Assembly: GCA_006844765.1 (NCBI GenBank)
Contig: SPJV01000101.1
Coordinates: forward strand, 14,662-78,661
Direction of reading: 5' to 3'
Length of the DNA: 64,000 bases
Source: Alphaproteobacteria bacterium
Lineage (GTDB): Bacteria > Pseudomonadota > Alphaproteobacteria > UBA8366 > Aestuariispiraceae
A model generated the notes under the pieces. It was given only the letters and a program-made list of their open reading frames with translations. It was not told where the DNA came from and did not search any database. Below are positions 26,479-37,248 of the stretch, in pieces. Numbering within the stretch: the first letter of the stretch is position 1; each line of letters begins with the position of its first letter. A program made the translations under genes and the position numbers.

Positions 26479-27123
26479 CTATCCGCGCTTCAAAAAAGAC
26501 ATTGCCTGATTGAGAAGCGACATGCGCTCTGTATCCCCGACACCAGAATCCGGGTGGTGGATGGTGGCCAGCATGCGATAGCGCGCACGCGCGGTTTCGG
26601 GCGTCGGTGTCTCCCAGGGCGGAAAGCCCAGAATATAGAGGGCTTCTCCGCGAGTGCGCACCCCATGCGGCATTTTCTCAAAAGACAGGGTTTCGATCAT
26701 GGCCCTGTGGCGGGAGACATCATCCCGCAGCCGCGTCACCTCCTGATCGCGGGTGGGGCGCCGGCTTTCTTCGAGCAGCAACCGCAGAGACCCTTCATTC
26801 AAGGCCCAGGCAAGGCCCAGCGCTTTGCGAATACGCACCGGATCAAGCCCGCCGGGCAACCGGACCTGAAGCCGTGGTTTACGACGCCAGGGCTTGCCGG
26901 CATTGGCGCCTGATTTAAGCGTTATCGTCTCTCTATCACCGCGCTCCGGCTCCCCCGGATCAGGCGCGGCGTCAATCGTTTCCGATGGCACAGTCAACAT
27001 TACGGAGCGCGCCAAATCACCGACATTCACCCCCTGCCGTTCCGCCAGCAGGGTCAGCTTATCGCGAAATGCCGTCGAACAGGATATCGCATAGGATGCC
27101 TTCGTCTTACCGCGCGCACCCAT
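26479..27123 (-). CDS. J-domain protein with ribbon-helix-helix-like N-terminus
   Basis: 214 aa. The C-terminal 55 residues form a J domain (EALYILGFPPWETPTPETARARYRMLATIHHPD...) with the HPD motif at residues 190-192, which stimulates DnaK ATPase. The rest of the protein has no zinc-finger or substrate domain of DnaJ. Residues 9-45 (SYAISCSTAFRDKLTLLAERQGVNVGDLARSVM) resemble a ribbon-helix-helix or MetJ/Arc-like module. The middle is Arg-rich and polar with a predicted helix (DQEVTRLRDDVSRHRAMIE). It starts three bases after the flavoenzyme stop, so it is the last gene of the yej operon. Function is unknown beyond Hsp70 recruitment. Confidence 0.75.
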   Translation of the reverse strand: MGARGKTKASYAISCSTAFRDKLTLLAERQGVNVGDLARSVMLTVPSETIDAAPDPGEPERGDRETITLKSGANAGKPWRRKPRLQVRLPGGLDPVRIRKALGLAWALNEGSLRLLLEESRRPTRDQEVTRLRDDVSRHRAMIETLSFEKMPHGVRTRGEALYILGFPPWETPTPETARARYRMLATIHHPDSGVGDTERMSLLNQAMSFLKRG

Positions 27124-27126
27124 GCG

Positions 27127-28212
27127 TCAGGCTGCGCCTCCGAACCGCTCCACCCGGAAGGCATCCAGCAGCGGGGAAGACTGACCGCGCAGAATCTCGG
27201 CTTCCGCCAAGCGACCGACCAAGGCGCATAGGGTAACGCCGGAATGCATGACCGCGACATAGAGCCCGCCCACAGCGTCCGGCGCACCAATGACGGGCAA
27301 CCCATCCGCCGGGATCGGGCGGGTCGGACGATCCGCGCGTTCCACTGTCAGGGGTCCAAGGCCCGGCAGCAACGCTTCCACCCCGGCAATCATCGCTGCT
27401 TCCCGGCCCGGCTGAACCGATCTTGCGGTCGGATCGACGATGCATAGGCGGCCATCCCGGAATTGCTTCACGGAGAATGCCTCCGTCCAGATCGCACAAG
27501 AAAGTCGCGCTTCAACCGGCTTTGTGGTCAACAGAAGACCACGGGTGTTATCCATCGGCAGGGCAACTCCCGCCCCCTCCAACAAGGCAGGCGCGCCGGT
27601 GCCGGAGACGACGATTGTCACATCAGCCTCCAGGGTCTCTACATCGGTTTCAACGCCGCTTACGACGCCATCCGTAACCAGCAGGCGCTTTGCTTCGGAC
27701 CGGGTCAGAAGCCGCGCACCCGCCGCTGAAGCCTCATCCAGCAACACATGTGTTGCTGCCGTTGCATCCAACAACCCATCATCGGGCGAATGAAACAGCC
27801 GTCCCGGGATATCCCCCAACAGCGGCTCAAACCCACGCGCATCAGCGGCGTCTATCGCCTTGCCGACATGGCCCCAGGCCTGCTGCAGCGCGGTCTGTTC
27901 GCCATCGTCGAATAAGGACTCGTCCCATGTCAGCAACCCGGACCAGTCGACCGGCCAGCGTCCGGATAGCTCTTGTTCCAAATCATGATGGGCGGCAATG
28001 CCGGCCTGGCGCAGATCGAAGTAAGGCTTGCTGCCGGCGGATAACGCATTGATCCAGGCCCAGGAGGCACCACTCGCCCCGGCGGCCGGTCCCGCCTTGT
28101 CGAGGATCGTGACCGCGAGCCCTGCCTTAGCGAGGCGATAGGCAATCGCGGCGCCCAGAATGCCAGCCCCGACGATCAGCGCGGATTTTGGCGGTGGAAA
28201 TTCTTTCGTCAT
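27127..28212 (-). CDS. FAD-dependent oxidoreductase, D-amino-acid oxidase (DAO) family
   Basis: 361 aa. N-terminal FAD Rossmann motif ALIVGAGILGAAIAYRLAKAGLAVTILDKAGPAAGASGAS; C-terminal DAO motif RPTRPIPADGLPVIGAPDAVGGLYVAVMHSGVTL. Family members deaminate glycine, sarcosine, D-amino acids or related amines in the cytoplasm. Its ATG overlaps the yejF stop by four bases, tying it to a peptide importer; oxidising an amino acid released from imported peptides (for example D-residues from peptidoglycan) is a reasonable but unproven role. Confidence 0.82.
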   Translation of the reverse strand: MTKEFPPPKSALIVGAGILGAAIAYRLAKAGLAVTILDKAGPAAGASGASWAWINALSAGSKPYFDLRQAGIAAHHDLEQELSGRWPVDWSGLLTWDESLFDDGEQTALQQAWGHVGKAIDAADARGFEPLLGDIPGRLFHSPDDGLLDATAATHVLLDEASAAGARLLTRSEAKRLLVTDGVVSGVETDVETLEADVTIVVSGTGAPALLEGAGVALPMDNTRGLLLTTKPVEARLSCAIWTEAFSVKQFRDGRLCIVDPTARSVQPGREAAMIAGVEALLPGLGPLTVERADRPTRPIPADGLPVIGAPDAVGGLYVAVMHSGVTLCALVGRLAEAEILRGQSSPLLDAFRVERFGGAA

Positions 28213-29828
28213 GTTGCAACAACCCCACTTGTATCGGCCTTCATATCCAAGGCAGCGGCCATCAAAGCTTTTGTATAGGAATCACGCGGCGCATCGAAAA
28301 TCGCCTCCGTCGGTCCTTGTTCGATCACCTTGCCATCGCGCATCACAATGACCTCATCCGACATGGCGCGAACCACCTTCAGGTCATGGCTGATGAACAG
28401 ATAAGCCAGCTGGTGCCGGGCCTGCAGATCCCGCAACAGATCGACGATCTGCGCCTGCACAGACATATCAAGCGCGGAGGTCGGCTCATCCAACACCACG
28501 AAACGCGGCTTCAAGACGAGCGCGCGGGCAATCGCGATGCGCTGCCGCTGTCCGCCGGAGAATTCATGCGGATAGCGATGACGCATATCCGGATCCAGAC
28601 CGACTTCCACCAAGGCATCGCACACATGCTGTTCCCGTTCGGCTGAACTGCCGCCAACGCCATGAACTTCCAACCCTTCGCCAATGATCTCTGCAATCGA
28701 CATGCGCGGACTCAAGCTGCCGAAGGGGTCCTGGAAAACAACCTGCATGCGTTGGCGAAGCGGGCGTAAATCTCCGCCATCGACACCATCAATGCTGTCG
28801 CCTTCGAACCGGATCGCCCCTTCGCTATGGATGAGCCGAAGCAGCGCCATGCCAAGCGTCGTCTTGCCTGAGCCACTTTCTCCGACGACACCAACCGTTT
28901 GACCCTCGCGCACAGTGACGGAAATCCCATCCACTGCCTTCACATGATCGACAACGCGTCGGAACAACCCTTTCTTGATCGGGAACCAGACTTTCAACGC
29001 ATCGCCTGCCATAATGATGGGGGCATCAGCCGGTGGCGGCTCCTTACGCCCCGTTGGCTGAGCGGCGAGCAGGCGTTTGGTGTAATCATGGGTTGGCGTA
29101 TCGAAGACGTTCGTGACTGAGCCAGCCTCCACAATCTCCCCCGCCTGCATGACCGCGACGCGGTCCGCGATATGCCGGACAATGCCCAGATCATGGGTGA
29201 TGAACAGAATCGACATGCCGAAGCGCTTCTGCAAGTCCTTCAAGAGCTTCAGAATCTGCGCCTGAATTGTAACATCCAACGCCGTCGTCGGCTCATCAGC
29301 GATCAGGATATCCGGCTCATTCGCCAAAGCCATCGCGATCATCACCCGCTGCCGCTGCCCACCGGACAACTCATGCGGATAGGCGGTGAGGCGACGCTCC
29401 GGCGTCGGGATCCCGACCAGTTCCAGCAGTTCCAGCACCCGGGGGCGCGCGCGTTCCCGGCTCATCCCCTTATGCAGGATCAACGCTTCTGATATCTGTT
29501 TCTCAACCGTATGCAGCGGGTTGAGGGAAGTCATTGGCTCCTGAAAGATCATCGCGATCTCATTGCCGCGCACCCGGCGTAGATCAGGCTCCGGCGCGCC
29601 GATCAGCTCCGACCCCTGGTAGCGAATCGAGCCATTGGGATGGGCCGCCGTCGGATAGGGCAGGAGCTGCAGGATCGAGAGCGCCGTGACCGACTTGCCC
29701 GATCCGCTTTCGCCGACCACAGCCAGCGTCTCCCCTTGTCCAAGCGATAAGGAGACATGCCGCACGGCTTCGACAGAGCCGCCGAAGGTGACAGAGAGAT
29801 CATCTATGGTCAGGATCGGTTCAGACAT
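28209..29828 (-). CDS. yejF: YejF-type dual ATPase of peptide ABC transporter
   Basis: 539 aa with two complete ABC domains in tandem (a DppD-DppF-like fusion). Walker [14 protein letters not shown] and signature [13 protein letters not shown] lie in the first half; [13 protein letters not shown] and [15 protein letters not shown] in the second. Each is followed by the oligopeptide-type C-terminal extension ([33 protein letters not shown]). It powers import through YejB/YejE. It lies 23 bases after yejE and overlaps the flavoenzyme start. Confidence 0.93.
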   Translation of the reverse strand: MSEPILTIDDLSVTFGGSVEAVRHVSLSLGQGETLAVVGESGSGKSVTALSILQLLPYPTAAHPNGSIRYQGSELIGAPEPDLRRVRGNEIAMIFQEPMTSLNPLHTVEKQISEALILHKGMSRERARPRVLELLELVGIPTPERRLTAYPHELSGGQRQRVMIAMALANEPDILIADEPTTALDVTIQAQILKLLKDLQKRFGMSILFITHDLGIVRHIADRVAVMQAGEIVEAGSVTNVFDTPTHDYTKRLLAAQPTGRKEPPPADAPIIMAGDALKVWFPIKKGLFRRVVDHVKAVDGISVTVREGQTVGVVGESGSGKTTLGMALLRLIHSEGAIRFEGDSIDGVDGGDLRPLRQRMQVVFQDPFGSLSPRMSIAEIIGEGLEVHGVGGSSAEREQHVCDALVEVGLDPDMRHRYPHEFSGGQRQRIAIARALVLKPRFVVLDEPTSALDMSVQAQIVDLLRDLQARHQLAYLFISHDLKVVRAMSDEVIVMRDGKVIEQGPTEAIFDAPRDSYTKALMAAALDMKADTSGVVAT

Positions 29829-29851
29829 TGATGCCCGCCGGGCCTCCCTTG

Positions 29852-30931
29852 TTAAGAATGCGTCTTCCGAGGATCGAAGGCATCACGCACCGCTTCCCCG
29901 ATGAAAACAAGCAGTGACAGCATAATGGCGATTACCAGGAAGCCTGTCAGCCCCAGCCAGGGGGCTTGAATATTTTCCTTCCCCTGCGCCAGAAGCTCAC
30001 CCAGCGATGGCGAGCCCGGTGGCAGACCAAACCCCAGGAAGTCGAGGGAGGTCAAAGTGGTAACCGACCCGGCTGTGATGAAGGGCAGATAGGTCAAGGC
30101 CGCCACCATCGCATTGGGCAGCACGTGACGGCGCATGATGGTCCTGTCGGGTAACCCCAAGGCACGGGCGGCCTTGATATAATCGAGATTGCGGGCGCGA
30201 AGCGTTTCCGCCCGGACAACACCAACCAACACGGTCCAGCTGAACAGCAACAGCAGCCCCAACAACCACCAGAAACTGGGGGTCACGATACTGGCGAGGA
30301 TGATCAGCAGGAAGAGAACGGGCAGACCGCCCCAGACTTCGATCAACCGCTGCCCGACCAGATCCGTTACGCCACCATAGAACCCCTGGGCCAGCCCGAC
30401 CCCCACCCCGACGACGGAACTGAATGCCGTCAGGATCAGCCCGAACAGGACCGATATGCGAAAGCCATAGATCAACCGCGCCACCACATCGCGGCCCTGA
30501 TCGTCGGTGCCCAACCAATTATCGCTGCTCGGCGGCGCCGGCGCCGGGACGGGCAAATCCGCGATATGGGTGTCATAGCTATAGGGGATCAAAGGCCAGA
30601 CGATCCAGCCATCCTCCTCAATCAGCTCGATCAGATAGGGATCCGTGTAAACCGCTTCCGATTCGAAATCACCGCCCAGATCGGTCTCGGAATAGGTCAC
30701 CAGGGCAGGCACATAGAACTGACCTTGGGTGTAGACCAGCAGCGGCCGGTCATTTGCGACCAACTCCGCAAACAGGGATAGAACAAAGAAAATCGAAAAG
30801 AAGATGAAAGACCAGTAACCGCGCTTGTTCGCCTTGAACTGACGGAGCCGTCGGGCAGTCAGGGGGGTCACGGTCCAAAACAGAAAATGATGCTTTTCGG
30901 GGATCGGTAACGCCATGTCGGTCATGCTCAC
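29852..30931 (-). CDS. yejE: YejE-type peptide ABC transporter permease
   Basis: 359 aa permease. An N-terminal segment anchors the protein ([20 protein letters not shown]). A periplasmic insert of about 90 residues typical of YejE ([16 protein letters not shown]...[22 protein letters not shown]) follows, then five membrane helices with the EAA loop ([23 protein letters not shown]). The ATG overlaps the yejB stop by four bases, so the two permeases are made in coupled fashion. Confidence 0.93.
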   Translation of the reverse strand: MSMTDMALPIPEKHHFLFWTVTPLTARRLRQFKANKRGYWSFIFFSIFFVLSLFAELVANDRPLLVYTQGQFYVPALVTYSETDLGGDFESEAVYTDPYLIELIEEDGWIVWPLIPYSYDTHIADLPVPAPAPPSSDNWLGTDDQGRDVVARLIYGFRISVLFGLILTAFSSVVGVGVGLAQGFYGGVTDLVGQRLIEVWGGLPVLFLLIILASIVTPSFWWLLGLLLLFSWTVLVGVVRAETLRARNLDYIKAARALGLPDRTIMRRHVLPNAMVAALTYLPFITAGSVTTLTSLDFLGFGLPPGSPSLGELLAQGKENIQAPWLGLTGFLVIAIMLSLLVFIGEAVRDAFDPRKTHS

Positions 30932-32064
30932 CCCTCCCGCCGCTCGAAATCAATCCGGGGATCGATCAGGGTATAGGTGATATCGGTGACGAGGTTCATC
31001 ACCAATCCCATCAGGGTAAAGATATAAAGGGTCGCGAAGACAATCGGGTAATCGCGGTTGATCACCGCCTCGAACCCGAGCCGACCGAGCCCGTCCAGGG
31101 AAAAGATGATCTCGATCAGCAGGGAGCTGGTAAACAACATCCCGATAAAGGCTGCCGGGAACCCTGCGATCACGATCAGCATTCCGTTGCGGAAGACATG
31201 GCCATATAGCACCCGCGCTTCCGACAACCCCTTGGCCCGCGCTGTCGTCACATATTGCATGCGAATCTGGTCGAGGAAGGAATTCTTGGTCAGCATTGCC
31301 AAACCGGCGAAGGCGCCGATCACCATCGCAATGACCGGTAAGACCAAATGCCAGAGATAATCAACGATACAGCTGGCCGAGACGACACATTCCGAGACAG
31401 AAGTGCCAAGGAACACATCGGATTGCAGCCCACGCAACGGGAACCAATCAAAGAAACGCCCACCGGCAAACAAGATCACCAGAACGATCGCGAACAGAAA
31501 CCCCGGCACGGCGTTGCCCACAACAATCACGCCGGAAGTCCAGACATCGAAGCGGCTGCCATCCCGAACCGCCTTGGTGATGCCCAGCGGTATGGCGATC
31601 AGATAGACGATCAAGGTGCTCCAAACACCAAGCGAGATCGACACCGGTAGTTTCTCGACCACAAGGTCGACCACAGCCCTGTCCCGAAAGTAACTCTCGC
31701 CAAAATCAAAGGTCAGATAGTTCCGCATCATCAAAAGGAAGCGTTCATGCAGCGGCTTGTCGAAGCCGAACATACGCTCAATCTCAGCAATGAACTCAGG
31801 ATCAAGTCCCTGGGACCCACGATAGGTACTGGAGCCACCAGCCGATCCGCTATTATCAGCCGCCGCGGAAGACGCCCCGATGACTTCTGAGCCGGTATTG
31901 CCGCTGATCCGACCCGCAGCGTCCCCCGCGCGCCCTTCGATCTGCGCAATCATTTGTTCGACCGGACCGCCTGGCGCGAACTGAATAATCGTGAAATTCA
32001 GCACCATGATCCCGATCAGGGTCGGGACGATCAAAAGCAGTCGACGGAAAATATAGGCGAGCAT
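30928..32064 (-). CDS. yejB: YejB-type peptide ABC transporter permease
   Basis: 378 aa permease with an N-terminal helix ([33 protein letters not shown]). A periplasmic loop enriched in Gly, Ser and Ala (residues 43-75) follows, then the helical core with EAA loop [26 protein letters not shown]. The Gly/Ser-rich loop appears longer than needed for the core fold and is probably flexible. It is 15 bases downstream of yejA. Confidence 0.93.
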   Translation of the reverse strand: MLAYIFRRLLLIVPTLIGIMVLNFTIIQFAPGGPVEQMIAQIEGRAGDAAGRISGNTGSEVIGASSAAADNSGSAGGSSTYRGSQGLDPEFIAEIERMFGFDKPLHERFLLMMRNYLTFDFGESYFRDRAVVDLVVEKLPVSISLGVWSTLIVYLIAIPLGITKAVRDGSRFDVWTSGVIVVGNAVPGFLFAIVLVILFAGGRFFDWFPLRGLQSDVFLGTSVSECVVSASCIVDYLWHLVLPVIAMVIGAFAGLAMLTKNSFLDQIRMQYVTTARAKGLSEARVLYGHVFRNGMLIVIAGFPAAFIGMLFTSSLLIEIIFSLDGLGRLGFEAVINRDYPIVFATLYIFTLMGLVMNLVTDITYTLIDPRIDFERREG

Positions 32065-32079
32065 CAGCTGATCACCCGC

Positions 32080-33930
32080 CTACTCCTGAACGGATGCCTT
32101 ATCATCCGCAAGGGCCTTATCTTTCTCTGGATCAATCCACCAGGAAAAGAACGTCATACCATCCTTCGGCACGACCGAAGGCAGGCCAAACTTGTCCCAA
32201 TAGGCAATCCGATCAACTGAACTATGCCAATTCGGTATAACGATATGCTGCCATTGCAATAACCGATCAAGCGCGCGTGTATGAGCAACCAAACTTTCGC
32301 GCGTCTTGGCGGCAATCAATTGCTCGACCAATGCGTCCACTGCCAGGTTCTTTAGCCCTGAATAGTTTCGACCACCGGGCCGGTCCGCTGCCGGTGTGGT
32401 CCAATACTCCCGCTGCTCATTACCGGGAGAATCTGATTGGGCCCATCCCAGCACCACCATGTCAAAGTCGAAATCCGTCACGCGCTTCTGGTATTGCGCG
32501 GAATCTGACATTCGTACCGTCACCTCAACGCCCAAACGTTCCAGGTTCTTCTTGAAAGGCAAGACGATGCGCTCAAACAGCGGTGAGACCAAGAGAATCT
32601 CGAACTCCATCACCTCTCCGGTATCTTTCTTCGTCAGCTTCTTTGTCTTCTTATCGATGGTCCAACCAGCACCCTTCAGGAGTTGGATGGCAGTTCGAAG
32701 GTTGCTTCGAATGTTTCCATCACCCTTAGTTTCCGGCGGGTTGTATTCCGTTGTAAAAATCTCCTCCGGGACTTCGAATTCTTCCGAAAGGGTCTTGAGA
32801 ATCTGAAGTTCTTCTCCCTCAGGCAGACCCGTTGCTGCCAGTTCAGAATTCTGGAAGTAACTGCGCGTCCTTGTGTATTGGCCATAGAACAATGTTTTGT
32901 TGGACCATTCGAAATCAAAGGCATATGCAAGCGCCTGCCGAACCGCTGAATCTTTGAAAATCGGACGTCGGGTGTTGAAGATAAAGGCCTGCATCGGAGC
33001 AAGTCTTTGATGGGGGAATTCGGCTTTCTTCACCAATCCGTCCCGCACTGCCTTAAAATCATACGCCGTCGCCCAACTCTTTGAAGAATTTTCGCTTCGG
33101 TAATCAAAGGCGCCTGTCTTGAATGCCTCTAACGCAACCTGTCGATCCTGATAATATTCAAAGCGGAGCGTATCAAAGTTATACATCCCCCTGCGGACCG
33201 GATGGTCTTTGGCCCAATAATCCGTCACACGCTCGTATTCGACATAGCGATCCGGTTCGAACGACTTGATCCGATAAGGTCCCGACGACAATGGAGGCTC
33301 CAGCGTGGTCTTAGTGAAATCGCGTGTTTCCCAATAATGCTTTGGCAGCACTGGAAGCTGCCCCAGTATCAATGGGAGTTCTCGGTTATCACCTTCTTCA
33401 AATCGAAAGGTCACTTGGCGAGGGCCCGTTTTTTCGACAACTTCTACATTCGCGTAGTAGAAGCGGTATTCTGGATTACCCTGCTCCCGGAGGAGATTGA
33501 ACGAGAAGATCACATCCTCGGGTGTAATCCGAGTCCCGTCATGCCACCGCGCCTCCCGATTTAGGGTAAAAGCAACCCAAGACCGGTCTTTCGGAATCTC
33601 AACTGTCTCTGCGATCAGACCGTATTTGGAAAACACCTCATCCAGCGATTCGACGGTCAGAGTATCGTAGAGCATCAAAACGCCGGCGGCCGGGCGACCT
33701 TTCGGAATCATCGGATTAAAGCTGTCGAAACCGCCAGAAGACGAAAGCCTTAGAATCCCGCCTTTAGGGGCATCGGGGTTTACGTAGTCGAAATGGGTGA
33801 AATCTGCCGGATATTTCGGGTCGCCATGCATCGCGAGGCCATGGACTGGTTCGGCCAGGCTGGGGGTAATGACACTCCAAACGGCAACAAAACAGGCACT
33901 CAGAAAGCCAATCCGAAACTGCGTGATCAT
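32080..33930 (-). CDS. yejA: YejA-type periplasmic peptide-binding protein
   Basis: 616 aa SBP family 5 protein with signal peptide (FRIGFLSACFVAVWSVITPSLAEP). Typical cluster: HGLAMHGDPKYPADFTHFDYVNPDAPKGGILRLSSSGGFDSFNPMIPKGRPA, EARWHDGTRITPEDVIFSFNLL and PAADRPGGRNYSGLKN. The YejABEF system imports microcin-C-like peptides and host antimicrobial or cell-wall peptides in other proteobacteria. It heads an operon yejA-yejB-yejE-yejF-DAO-J-domain. G+C is slightly lower than in the permease genes. No clear promoter was seen in the 152-base spacer upstream (33931-34082), which also follows the PAS gene. Confidence 0.93.
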   Translation of the reverse strand: MITQFRIGFLSACFVAVWSVITPSLAEPVHGLAMHGDPKYPADFTHFDYVNPDAPKGGILRLSSSGGFDSFNPMIPKGRPAAGVLMLYDTLTVESLDEVFSKYGLIAETVEIPKDRSWVAFTLNREARWHDGTRITPEDVIFSFNLLREQGNPEYRFYYANVEVVEKTGPRQVTFRFEEGDNRELPLILGQLPVLPKHYWETRDFTKTTLEPPLSSGPYRIKSFEPDRYVEYERVTDYWAKDHPVRRGMYNFDTLRFEYYQDRQVALEAFKTGAFDYRSENSSKSWATAYDFKAVRDGLVKKAEFPHQRLAPMQAFIFNTRRPIFKDSAVRQALAYAFDFEWSNKTLFYGQYTRTRSYFQNSELAATGLPEGEELQILKTLSEEFEVPEEIFTTEYNPPETKGDGNIRSNLRTAIQLLKGAGWTIDKKTKKLTKKDTGEVMEFEILLVSPLFERIVLPFKKNLERLGVEVTVRMSDSAQYQKRVTDFDFDMVVLGWAQSDSPGNEQREYWTTPAADRPGGRNYSGLKNLAVDALVEQLIAAKTRESLVAHTRALDRLLQWQHIVIPNWHSSVDRIAYWDKFGLPSVVPKDGMTFFSWWIDPEKDKALADDKASVQE

Positions 33931-34082
33931 GCGATACCCCTATACTCACCGCCGAAGGCGGCATCGACGTCAAAAGATGCTGTCCCGAGAAACTATGGGG
34001 AGTGATCACCGCCTTGACCAGGGTAAGTCCTGCATCGTGAACAAAAATCTCTGTGATCCGATGTTTTCGCCCTACAGGCCCA

Positions 34083-34562
34083 TCAGATCCTCTCATTCAC
34101 GGGAGAAATCACAACCGCGATGCGGGCCAGGGACCCATCTTCCTCAAAGAATGGAAAAACCCCGCGGTAGACTGTGATGAAATCACGATCAGGGATCGGC
34201 AGCTGTGTCTCGGAATAAAGGGCATCACGACTATCGATCACCCCCTGAAACTCCTTCTGGCGATCGGCATAGGCGTCCGCCGGCAGTCCTTCGCCAAGCT
34301 TTTTTCCTTGATAGTTGAAGCCGAAGATTTCCTGACAGCGACCGCCGCAAACCACACAATCATAGCCCCCGCTACCATCCGGTTTCATAAGCAGAATCCA
34401 AGGCAACACCTTCGGAAAATCGATTGGATCGAAAAGATGCCAGATAGCATGGGAAGCCGCCGGCAGGTCTGATGCGGATTTCCGGCAACCCATCCAAATC
34501 GCCGAGAAGGCGGCGACGGGATGGGTCGCGGGCAGGTTTGTTGCCTCGATATGCTGCAGCAC
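34083..34562 (-). CDS. PAS-domain protein of the alphaproteobacterial PAS_5 type
   Basis: About 159 aa. Motifs such as HAIWHLFDPIDFPKVLPWILLMKPDG, YDCVVCGGRCQEIFGFNYQGKKLGEGLPA and DSRDALYSETQLPIPDRDFITVYRGVFPFFEEDGSLARIAVVISPV fit the small single-domain PAS_5 sensors that alphaproteobacteria carry in many copies; ligand and partner are unknown. The start is set at GTG 34562, which follows GGGAGA at seven bases; the frame extends to a TTG at 34601 with no ribosome-binding site. It stands alone between the pnp terminator and yejA. Confidence 0.75.
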   Translation of the reverse strand: MLQHIEATNLPATHPVAAFSAIWMGCRKSASDLPAASHAIWHLFDPIDFPKVLPWILLMKPDGSGGYDCVVCGGRCQEIFGFNYQGKKLGEGLPADAYADRQKEFQGVIDSRDALYSETQLPIPDRDFITVYRGVFPFFEEDGSLARIAVVISPVNERI

Positions 34563-34648
34563 ATCAATTCTCCCAGAAACCACCCAACGAGAGTAAAGCA
34601 AATACGGTGGTCAACTTGCAACGGATAAATCAAAGCAGGTCGCCACAA

Positions 34649-34682
34649 GAAAAAGAGGCACCGCCATTTCTGGCAGTGCCTC
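34649..34682 (-). terminator. Rho-independent terminator after pnp
   Basis: On the minus strand GAGGCAC-TGCCA ... TGGCG-GTGCCTC forms a 12-base near-perfect stem with a 4-base loop and is followed by TTTTTCT. It lies about 35 bases after the pnp stop and ends the rimP-to-pnp superoperon. Confidence 0.9.
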
Positions 34683-34716
34683 TCAATTCCGTCCAAACGG
34701 CTATTGCCGGATTGGA

Positions 34717-36930
34717 TTAGTCCCGACGCGGACGACGCGGGCGACGCGGGCGGTCATCACCACCGCCGTCCCGGTCACCGCCTTCGCGGCGGCCCCGGCC
34801 ACTCTCTTCGTCTTCGGCACGGACAGCTTCTTCGATATCCTCACCTGATTCCTGATCGACTACCCGCATCGACAGACGGACTTTGCCGCGCTCATCAATA
34901 CCCAGGCATTTGACCCAGACTTCGTCCCCTTCATTGGCGACATCAGTCACCTGAGCGGTCCGGCCTTTGGCAAGTTCAGAGATGTGAACAAGCCCATCAC
35001 GCTGACCAAGGAAGTTCACGAAGGCACCGAAATCCATGACCTTCACGACCTTGCCGCGATAGATGACACCGGGCTCCGGCTCAGCAACGATGGATTTGAT
35101 CCAATCGACCGCCTTGGCAGAAGCTTCCACATCGGAAGAAGCAACCTTGACCACACCATCGTCGTCAATGTCGACTTTACAGCCGGTGGTTTCCTGAATC
35201 TCACGGATGACCTTACCACCGGTACCGATGATTTCGCGGATCTTGTCCTTCGGAACCTGCAGTGTGGTGATTCGCGGTGCGAAGTCAGAGACATCGTCAC
35301 GACCGGAAGTGATCGCCTCAGCCATTTTGCCCAGAATGTGCATCCGACCATCTTTTGCCTGAGCCAGCGCCTGCTTCATGATATCTTCGGTGATCGACGT
35401 GATCTTGATATCCATTTGAAGCGAGGTGATGCCATCGGCGGTCCCGGCGACCTTGAAGTCCATGTCGCCCAGATGATCTTCATCGCCCAGGATATCCGTG
35501 AGAACCGCAACGCCGTCATCTTCCTTGATCAGGCCCATTGCGATACCGGCACAGGGCTTCTCAAGCGGAACACCGGCATCCATCATTGACATGGAGGTAC
35601 CGCAAACCGTCGCCATGGAGGACGACCCGTTGGATTCCGTGATCTCCGACACAACGCGGACCGTATAAGGGAAATCTTCCTTGGACGGCAGCATCGGATG
35701 GATCGCACGCCAAGCAAGCTTGCCATGACCGATCTCACGACGACCGGTGAAACCGAAACGTCCTGCTTCCCCAACTGAGTAAGGAGGGAAGTTATAGTGC
35801 AGCAGGAAGTTCTGGCGATATTCCCCTTCCAGCGCATCGATGATCTGCTCATCCTGGCCGGTACCCAGCGTGGTAACCACCAGCGCCTGGGTTTCACCCC
35901 GAGTGAAGAGGGCCGAGCCGTGGGCGCGCGGAACAACACCGGTTTCGCAGACGATCGGGCGAACATCTACCGTCGTCCGACCATCGATGCGATTGCCGGT
36001 CTTGATGATGTTGCCGCGAACAACGTCTTTTTCCAGGTTCTTGAAGAGCTTCGAGGCCAGTTCGAGATCGGCTTCTTCCTGCTCCAGGGTCGCCATTGCA
36101 TCGGCCTTGACCGTGGAGACGGCTTCGACGCGATCCTGCTTGGCGGTGATCGCATAGGCATCGCGAAGACGATCCCCAGCAAGTTCTGCCAAACGGGCGG
36201 CCATTTCTTCCTTGCCTTCCGGAGGGGCCGGCAGGTCATAGGGCTCTTTCGCGCTGGCTTCCGCCAGGTCGATGATCATGTCGATCACCGGCTGGAATTC
36301 GCGATGGCCGAACATGACGGCATCCAACATGGTTTCCTCGGTCAGTTCGTTGACCTCCGATTCAACCATCAGAACGCCTTCCTGGGTCCCGGCAACAACC
36401 AGGTCCATGGCACTGTCTTCCATCTGCGCCGAGGTCGGGTTGAGGACGAACTCGTCATCGACCATACCAACGCGGGCACCACCGATCGGGCCCATGAAAG
36501 GCGCGCCGGAAATGCACAGTGCTGCAGAAGCACCGATCATCGCGGGGATGTCCGGATCATTTTCCAGATCATGGCTCAGAACCGTCAGGATCAGCTGGGT
36601 TTCGTTCCGGAAACCATCCGCGAAGAGCGGGCGGATCGGACGGTCGATCAGACGCGAGGTCAGGACTTCCTTTTCCGCCGGACGGCCTTCACGCTTGAAG
36701 AAGCCGCCGGGAATTTTACCGGCAGCAAAGGTCTTTTCCTGATAGTGAACGCTGAGCGGGAAGAAATCGATCCCGGGCTTCGCGCTCTTCTGGAAGGTGG
36801 CGCAGCATAGCACCATGGTATCGCCATAAGTGGCCAGAACCGCACCATCCGCCTGACGGGCAATCCGTCCGGTTTCCAGCGTCAGCTTGCGCCCACCCCA
36901 CATCATCTCGCGTTTTTGAATATTGAACAT
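34717..36930 (-). CDS. pnp: Polyribonucleotide nucleotidyltransferase (PNPase)
   Basis: 737 aa phosphorolytic 3'-5' exoribonuclease of the RNA degradosome. Two RNase PH domains (first with [28 protein letters not shown], second with [20 protein letters not shown] and [17 protein letters not shown]), then KH ([21 protein letters not shown]) and S1 ([33 protein letters not shown]). The C-terminus is an Arg/Gly/Asp-rich tail, as in alphaproteobacterial PNPases. It starts after AAAGAGA and lies 318 bases downstream of rpsO with hairpins in between. Confidence 0.97.
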   Translation of the reverse strand: MFNIQKREMMWGGRKLTLETGRIARQADGAVLATYGDTMVLCCATFQKSAKPGIDFFPLSVHYQEKTFAAGKIPGGFFKREGRPAEKEVLTSRLIDRPIRPLFADGFRNETQLILTVLSHDLENDPDIPAMIGASAALCISGAPFMGPIGGARVGMVDDEFVLNPTSAQMEDSAMDLVVAGTQEGVLMVESEVNELTEETMLDAVMFGHREFQPVIDMIIDLAEASAKEPYDLPAPPEGKEEMAARLAELAGDRLRDAYAITAKQDRVEAVSTVKADAMATLEQEEADLELASKLFKNLEKDVVRGNIIKTGNRIDGRTTVDVRPIVCETGVVPRAHGSALFTRGETQALVVTTLGTGQDEQIIDALEGEYRQNFLLHYNFPPYSVGEAGRFGFTGRREIGHGKLAWRAIHPMLPSKEDFPYTVRVVSEITESNGSSSMATVCGTSMSMMDAGVPLEKPCAGIAMGLIKEDDGVAVLTDILGDEDHLGDMDFKVAGTADGITSLQMDIKITSITEDIMKQALAQAKDGRMHILGKMAEAITSGRDDVSDFAPRITTLQVPKDKIREIIGTGGKVIREIQETTGCKVDIDDDGVVKVASSDVEASAKAVDWIKSIVAEPEPGVIYRGKVVKVMDFGAFVNFLGQRDGLVHISELAKGRTAQVTDVANEGDEVWVKCLGIDERGKVRLSMRVVDQESGEDIEEAVRAEDEESGRGRREGGDRDGGGDDRPRRPRRPRRD

Positions 36931-37170
36931 AAGTTACATCTCTTTCTCTTGCATTCAGGAGCGAGCCCCCTTGGACCCTACCCCTGGGTGACGCCGCCGG
37001 CCTTCCGGCAGCCCACCCGTGCTGTTCGGGGCAGCGACGGATTTCGCCAACCCCTGTCAAACAGCAGCAAAACCCGGGCGTTCACGATTTGCCGCGCCCG
37101 AATCGGTCTAACGCCCCTCTTGATTGAGGGCTCCCCGTATCAAGGGGCTGCGCTGTTCCACTGCTGAAAT

Positions 37171-37236
37171 AGCCGGGACACTACTCCTGGTCCCGGAAAA
37201 GCGAAGGGGCGTCGAGATGTCCATCCCGCGCCCCTT
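37171..37236 (-). ncRNA. rpsO-pnp intercistronic region with two hairpins
   Basis: The 318 bases between rpsO and pnp (36931-37248) hold no gene. Reading in the direction of transcription, the first hairpin is AAGGGGCG / CGCCCCTT (arms 37229-37236 and 37204-37211, 17-base loop) followed by TCGCTTTT. The second is CCGGGAC / GTCCCGG (about 37172-37194). The first could be a partial terminator after rpsO. Together they resemble the RNase III-processed structures through which PNPase autoregulates in E. coli, though sequence similarity was not assessed. The remaining part near pnp is GC-rich without further obvious structure. Confidence 0.45.
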
Positions 37237-37248
37237 TTGTGACCCACC

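Noticed and set aside
35797..36810. 337-aa open frame on the plus strand
   Set aside because: Antisense to pnp; composition is that of a shadow frame and there is no ribosome-binding site.
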